NCBI GenBank assembly: GCA_963513935.1
Contig: OY740766.1
Coordinates: forward strand, 5,487,000-5,550,999
Source: Aphrophora alni
Taxonomy: Eukaryota; Arthropoda; Insecta; Hemiptera; Aphrophoridae
Direction of reading: 5' to 3'
DNA: 64,000 nucleotides
The translations under genes were made by a program, and so were the position numbers. Of this stretch, positions 59,135 to 64,000 are shown one piece after another. The notes beneath the pieces are model-generated. The model was not told the origin of the DNA and ran no database searches. It saw nothing but the letters and a program-made list of their open reading frames with translations. The first letter of the stretch is position 1. The number at the start of each line of letters is the position of its first letter.

Positions 59135-59741
59135 TATAATGATAATTTAGTTTGTTAAATTGTAAATTCAATCTTTAAAAATAATACAACAAAAAATGAA
59201 ATTTATTTAGTGGTTATAAGCAATTTAAAAAAATAAATTTATAATCTTATTTTTGATTCCAGGTAGTTACCTACCCAGATCCACAATGATAACGGTTTCA
59301 AAGTGGTAGCTATACAGAAATTTAGTCTTTTAATGTTAACTAACATAACATCTTTACTTTTAATGTACGTCATAGGGTAGCAGAGATTTTTTTCTGTGAT
59401 TTTCTAGATCAATTTCAATAGAGTCCATTTTAACATGCTATTAAAATATCTAATTAATTCTAACAAGCTAGTTCAACAACTGCGTTGCACATACACAGAC
59501 ACTAGATAGGACCATTTTTTAAAACTCTGAAGTCTTCGAAACAGATAAAAACTCGACACTGATTTTTTCTTCTTCTACGACATCATATAACTTTCTTTAT
59601 ACTACTTATATGTGAAAAAGTGAAATTGAAAATACATTTTTAGGAGGTGCCCCATATGTGATTTATAATGGAAATACATTTAACTGCGCCTTTCTGTGGA
59701 TCAGATATCTTATTCAACAGAATTGAAACTCTTTATCAGGA

Positions 59742-59900
59742 ATGTCGCGTATAAATGTGTATAATGTTGAAATACATTTCCATAATAACTCGAGAATACA
59801 GAAGAGAATTTGTGTTTTCAACTTCCATTACATTCGAGCTTCTAATCCTGCACAAAATATTGACCTAGCAGAGGTACCTCAGCAACCTTTATTGAATTAA
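59742..59900 (+). other. 52-codon open frame, unknown
   Basis: An ATG frame beginning MSRINVYNVEIHFHNNSRIQ and ending EVPQQPLLN. It is less AT-biased than its surroundings and shows no recognised domain. Confidence 0.15.
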
Positions 59901-60280
59901 CAAACCGCCTTGCAGATTGAGAATCCACTATTAACAACGGAAATCAATAACACTATATCGGGAGGCCATTGTTCTGTAAGCTTCATTATTATAGGGTGTT
60001 TGAACTGTCATCGAATAAGGAAAGACTATTATTTACTGTAAGACTATTAATTATTGATCTATTAATAAACCGTAACTCATAATTAAAATCCAATTTTATA
60101 TTAAAGTTACAGTGAACGTTTTACAAATTGAACACTTTAAACGTCTTTTTTACTACTAAATCAACTAGCCATTTTTATGCAATCTTGCAAGCATTTTACA
60201 AAAAAAGGTTTTATTCAATTCATTGCAAACATTTTAACATTGAAGATGTTAAAATGTGACCACTCAGGCTTACCAATAGT

Positions 60281-60410
60281 GAATACTAGTAGGAAAGCTT
60301 GTCTTAATTTAGTTAGATCCCTCTCCTTCAATATTCCTGTAAGGTCTCTCGCGAACAAATTGTGTCTTCCAAACCTGACACAATTAGAGTATTTGAGGAC
60401 TAGGGGTTCT
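60281..60410 (-). repeat. Family B copy, reverse orientation
   Basis: GTTAGATCCCTCTCCTTCAA, TATTCCTGTAAGGTCTCTCG, CGAACAAATTG, CCAAACCTGACACAATTAGA and GTATTTGAGGA are the reverse complement of the family core. The 80-codon frame at 60177-60419 reads through it and is not a gene. Confidence 0.65.
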
Positions 60411-60496
60411 CTATTTTGAACTGTTTTAAGGCGATTGTGACCGCGAGGTTTTCGCTTTAAAAATTCAATACTTTTATTATTTTATTAAGACTTCAA

Positions 60497-60560
60497 AGTT
60501 GATCTAGTGGTCAATATTCTAATGTGAAGTGGTTCCGTGTTCAATCCCTGTGGTGATTGA
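60497..60560 (+). ncRNA. tRNA-like Pol III promoter head (SINE or tRNA pseudogene)
   Basis: An A-box-like TGATCTAGTGG (60500-60510) is followed 27 bp later by a B-box-like TGTTCAATCCC (60538-60548). Each differs from the tRNA consensus by about one base. The spacing is a little shorter than in most tRNAs and I could not build a full cloverleaf, so a tRNA-derived SINE head or decayed tRNA is more likely than a working tRNA gene. It ends about 20 bp before the 3' end of the minus-strand Polinton gene. Confidence 0.4.
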
Positions 60561-60579
60561 TTATGAATAAAAGCCATCA

Positions 60580-61089
60580 TTAATTAAAAATATCTGACTT
60601 TGGTAATTTAACTCTTTTCTGCTTTCTTTTGCCTTTTTTAGTTTGTTTACTATTTTTTCTTGGTTTTCTAATATTTTTCTTCTTCTTCTTTGAAGACCGT
60701 TCTACTAGAAGTTTGTTGAGTGACTGAATTGTTACCGCTCTACGTTTTTGTTTATATCCAGACCCTGACATGAGAGAATCGATTTTTACATCTGCCTTAC
60801 GTTTTAAATTTCCTGTAAGATTTTTCATTTGAGATTGGAATGCACTTTTAGGATCCCCTGTACGTACAATATCTGATAACATTCCAATTCCAGATTTCAA
60901 AGCTTCTTTTCCTATTGTTTTGACACCGGATTTAATTAATGGTGTGACAACTCGAAACAAACCGCCTAAAAAATTTCCAATTCCATGTCCTTTTTGATAC
61001 GGAATACCGCTGTATACAACACTAACTCCGGATCCTAGTTGATTTTTGTAATACGCTAAATAAGGGTCATCCAAGTTAATTCGACTCAT
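60580..61089 (-). CDS. Polinton/Maverick (adintovirus-like) virion core or minor capsid-type protein, intact frame
   Basis: This 169-residue frame is the longest in the window and runs from ATG (context ACACAATGAG, A at -3) to TAA without a break. Residues about 33-74 form a Gly-rich amphipathic/hydrophobic segment (GHGIGNFLGGLFRVVTPLIK, then SGVKTIGKEALKSGIGMLSD). I associate this with the small virion proteins of Polinton/Maverick elements and adintoviruses, comparable in kind to adenovirus pVI/pVII precursors. Residues 107-111 read MSGSG, fitting the adenain-type protease rule (M/I/L)xGx|G. Residues 133-163 are a Lys/Arg-rich tail (KKKKK, KRKQKR) suited to binding DNA. Known family role: packaged in the capsid and cut by the element's own cysteine protease. 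No polymerase, integrase, ATPase, protease or major capsid gene and no terminal repeats are recognisable in the adjoining 3 kb, so this is an isolated, solo gene. The exact family member is not certain without a profile search. Confidence 0.7.
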   Translation of the reverse strand: MSRINLDDPYLAYYKNQLGSGVSVVYSGIPYQKGHGIGNFLGGLFRVVTPLIKSGVKTIGKEALKSGIGMLSDIVRTGDPKSAFQSQMKNLTGNLKRKADVKIDSLMSGSGYKQKRRAVTIQSLNKLLVERSSKKKKKNIRKPRKNSKQTKKGKRKQKRVKLPKSDIFN

Positions 61090-61320
61090 TGTGTTTCAAT
61101 CTAAAATGTAGTTTAACACACGAAGTTCCAAACTTAAATGGTTACGGTATTGACTAAACATTGTGAGGTTACTTGGAAGCTCCAATTGGTAGCAACTCTG
61201 TCAGAGAATGCCACATATTAAACAACTAAAAAGCAGTCATGTTAGAATAGATGTAAAGTGAAATATCTCGCAGTCATAAATGTGTTAAAAAGGGTACCAA
61301 ATAGAGACTGCCATTTTTTT

Positions 61321-61460
61321 GTTTACGAATACTATAATAGCGTCAGGATTGGAATAGAAAAAGAGGCAGTCAAGAGTGATCTCATAGGAAAAATTGAAAA
61401 AAAAGCGAAACTAAACAAAGACTACATGAATAAACTAGGGAACCTCAATTACTGATCAAC
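61321..61460 (+). repeat. Family B copy
   Basis: TTTACGAATACTATAATAGC, GTCAGGATTGGAATAGAAAA, AGAGGCAGTCAAGAGTGATC, TCATAGGAAAAATTG and ACTAGGGAACCTCAATTACT. It lies 230 bp upstream of the Polinton gene's start, on the other strand. The 65-codon frame at 61258-61455 is this repeat. Confidence 0.7.
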
Positions 61461-61629
61461 TAGGGAACATCAGTTTAGAATGGCGCGATTTATACATGTG
61501 CGACAACAAGAACTAATAATATATAGCAATATATTTATATTTCCATTAAAAATAAAAGATTTAACTAATTATTTTTCATTAAAGTAATAAATATTGAAGT
61601 AGCCTATAATATTTTTTCAAAGACGGCTT

Positions 61630-61735
61630 CAGCGGTTCATTTCACTTTGTTGTGACTTCTACATAACTGTAGAATAGTTTTGTTTGGTTTTTATTTAGTG
61701 TTGGAGTTGACCCATTAGTTTGTGAATTTCTTTTG
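61630..61735 (+). repeat. Family A right-end fragment
   Basis: TTCAGCGGTTCATTTCACTT, GTTGTGACTTCTACATAACT, TTTTATTTAGTGTTGGAGTT then GACCCATTAG; it is a diverged right end. Confidence 0.45.
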
Positions 61736-62184
61736 AACAGTTCTTTTATTTACCACCAAAATCTGCTATAGTTTCATTACAATTCCTGGCTTGATTGAAT
61801 TCTTTTTGTATGGAGTTATTGATATCAAACAGTGCCAACGTTTCCCATTATAAATTGAATAAGAGGAACTTAGAAGTTGTAAGCAATTGGAAAATCCCTG
61901 AGAAAGAAAAAAAACTGATTTGTGTATAAAAAAATAAGCCGACCGCACCGAAACGAGATACAGACAGACTGACAGAAGAAAATGATCGGCTCGCTAGTTC
62001 CCATATGAATGTATTGAATAAATATATTGTTGAGGTAACCTTCCTTCAATCAACAGCCGGTTCATATTTTCTCATGTGATCTCATATTATGACGAGTGTC
62101 TCACAGTACGTATGAGTGTTTGTTGTGTTTTTGCTTCTATCTACCAGAAAGTATAAAAATTTTGTTTTAAAATAAATACACTAG
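61736..62184. other. AT-rich stretch, nothing recognised
   Basis: ACAGACAGACTGACAG at about 61961 recalls the family A left terminus. No gene is seen. Confidence 0.3.
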
Positions 62185-62707
62185 GAATTTGAAGAATTTC
62201 CATATTATTTTGGTGAGTGGTTCAAGACTTGGACAATTAGAGTTGGAAACTTACCAGATGGGATTAAGTATTGGGTTTTAGGGAAAAAAAGGACGTTAAG
62301 AACCGCACCAGTGTACACGTTTGTTGTAGTGAACTACAGGTTTGTCGATGAGTTCCCTGATTATCTGGTAATGTTTTTTCAGCCAAGGGTTGAGGCCAAA
62401 ACCATTTTAAATGTCATATGGGATGTTACCTGTAGCTTTGCGTAATAGCTTAGGATTGGTTGCTATTTGGTCGTGTGTACACACGTTTCAATTGATATCT
62501 AAATTTACCATTAAGTTCAAAAGTAATGTTAAGTTCATCAAACGCTGGCTGCTGTTTATTTTAAGAAGAGAACTGGGAATTGGGCGAAACCAACATGTCG
62601 GTCAACTTTCTCGTCCAACCTCATACTCCTCAATCCAACAGGTCCCTAACCAATCACGTCATCTTTTAATTAACTTTATGAAAAATTATTTAAATATCAC
62701 ACTATAG
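62185..62707 (+). pseudogene. Frameshifted open reading frame pair, unknown protein
   Basis: A non-ATG frame is open for 86 codons (62185-62445, preceded by TAG) and includes EWFKTWTIRVGNLPDGIKYW and YRFVDEFPDYLVMFFQPRVE. A second, 98-codon frame in the next phase (62411-62707) overlaps its end and includes IKRWLLFILRRELGIGRNQH and a Ser/Gln-rich tail. Both are Trp/Arg-containing and protein-like, unlike the chance frames nearby. Together they suggest about 170 codons of one protein with a +1 change between 62411 and 62445. The alternation of aromatic/hydrophobic and basic patches could be membrane-associated. I do not recognise the family; a transposon-encoded protein is the simplest guess. 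Confidence 0.4.
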
Positions 62708-64000
62708 AGAACTTGTTACAGATGAATTTTTATTACGTACGATGATTTTATATAATAAACAGATAAGCCATTTCCGTAATATTAATTAAATCTCCGAAAT
62801 TGGAAGTTCTAGTGGTGCCAACTAACAGCTCACTTCTGGTAACTTCAAGGACAACATGTCGTATTAAATGTTCAATCACTTTCCACACTAGCTCAATCTG
62901 AACCTCAACCCATTAAACTACAACTGTTCAACTCACATATTGAACCCTAACCTAAGCGTATGGTAAGATAATCTTCTTAGATATAAATTGAATAATATCA
63001 TTATGTCAAGATAATTATAAAATAATTTTTACATAAACCTAAAGTATCTCTTGGTTTAATTTGCTCTTTATTTGCGTTAAGTGGCTTTTACATTCCAACC
63101 ATGACACAAACAACGTTAATGAATTGTAATTCATTTAGTTGCCATAGAAACGAAATCCTACAACCCATTAATGATTTTATCGACTTTGTGTTCTCGAAAA
63201 ATGTTTTATGTCAATTGTTTCAACAATAACTTTAGTATTTCCTATAAAATTCAAATAATTAAGGGTAATAATAATAATAAGGTAAAACTAGCAATTTTAA
63301 CGGTGGTGAGTCTTTCAGGATTTTTTTTTTAAATTACATACTATCATGGGACTTTTTCCTAGATGCTTATTCTAGTATTAATAATATAGAACGTTCTACA
63401 ACATATCTTAGTGAAAATAGTTGAACTGTTATAAAATTCACCTGTTGTCTGGTTTAATTTCTTACTTAAAGTGAGGATTCTATTGAAGAAGGATTTTGAA
63501 GGATGAAGTGTTACGGCTCTTTGAGTTGAAAATAGGAAAGACGTTTTTGCCTATGTAACAGGCTATGTGAAATATCAACCAAACTGTTTAAAATTGTCAA
63601 TAAATATAACTTTCACTAACATTTTAATTTTTTCTATATTAAAAATACACCCGAAGAGATGCGGTGTTACTAAATAAAGGTTCGAATAAACAACGTCATT
63701 GTAATTTTATCCTTTACAAAAATGGTCTAATGAGTTGGTTTAGATATTTAATTTGAACATTCCATTTGTGATAAGCAGCCCTGATTACAATGAAGATGTT
63801 CAGCTATCTAAATCAATTAAAACGGTAAGGGTGTAAGTTGTTTTCAGCCACCCTATACATGCGATGATAAATCACAGTAATTGACTCCAACACTAAGTTT
63901 AAACACGATGCAATTCAAACAAATTAAGACTTTAAACAACTCGTGATGTTGTCTAGACCAGTCACCTCCATCTGAATGAACAATATATTACAATCGATAT
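62708..64000. other. AT-rich stretch to the window end
   Basis: No gene can be supported. At about 63843 CAGCCACCCTATACATGC resembles the CACCCTGTATA end type seen elsewhere in the window. Confidence 0.3.

Overview
This window looks like insect nuclear DNA. It is very AT-rich and holds long arrays of the arthropod-type telomeric pentamer TTAGG/CCTAA inside the sequence. It also carries decayed fragments of typical animal transposons (Penelope-like, R1/I-type LINE, Tc1/mariner, a pogo-like transposase tail, and a Polinton/Maverick virion gene), one 200-N scaffold gap, and no bacterial-style gene packing. The order of insect cannot be fixed from sequence alone; a hemipteran is only a guess. I recognise no host gene and no convincing spliced gene model. 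Almost every short open frame here is chance.

Layout. 0-0.6 kb: a 38-bp minisatellite running in from outside the window. 0.6-6.6 kb: AT-rich DNA with fragments of an interspersed repeat (called family A here) and a 30-bp perfect palindrome. 6.65-8.56 kb: a 1.9-kb unit with about 160-bp inverted terminal repeats, enclosing the C-terminal (GIY-YIG endonuclease) remnant of a Penelope-like retroelement. 8.8-16 kb: more family A copies. 16.1-17.6 kb: a degenerate satellite of about 18-22 bp units whose core is a 195-bp higher-order repeat in three full copies. 17.6-23.4 kb: AT-rich with family A copies. 23.4-24 kb: a family B copy beside a LINE reverse-transcriptase C-terminal remnant. 24.9-27 kb: two small tandem arrays built from palindromic units. 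32.2-32.7 kb: a GC-richer island with three successive frames that looks like a decayed unknown gene. 34.4-38.8 kb: a pair of long inverted repeats about 4 kb apart, enclosing the N gap. 39.4-41 kb: remains of a transposase C-terminus interrupted by about 1 kb bounded by inverted arrays of a GCGAAAAAAGCGCA motif. 42.5 kb: 68 bp of TTAGG. 46.8 kb: a Tc1/mariner helix-turn-helix fragment. 49.06-49.23 kb: an 80+80 bp hairpin. 49.48-49.96 kb: about 475 bp of CCTAA flanked by a 23-bp direct repeat. 50-59 kb: family A and B copies. 60.5-62.7 kb: a tRNA-like Pol III head, an intact 169-codon Polinton virion-protein gene on the minus strand, and a frameshifted unknown reading frame.

The genes do not form a pathway. 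The window is an intergenic or heterochromatin-like landscape made by transposition, tandem-repeat growth and decay. The best candidates for a second look are the intact Polinton gene, which carries an adenain-type cleavage motif, the nested satellite, the flanked interstitial telomere array and the long hairpin.
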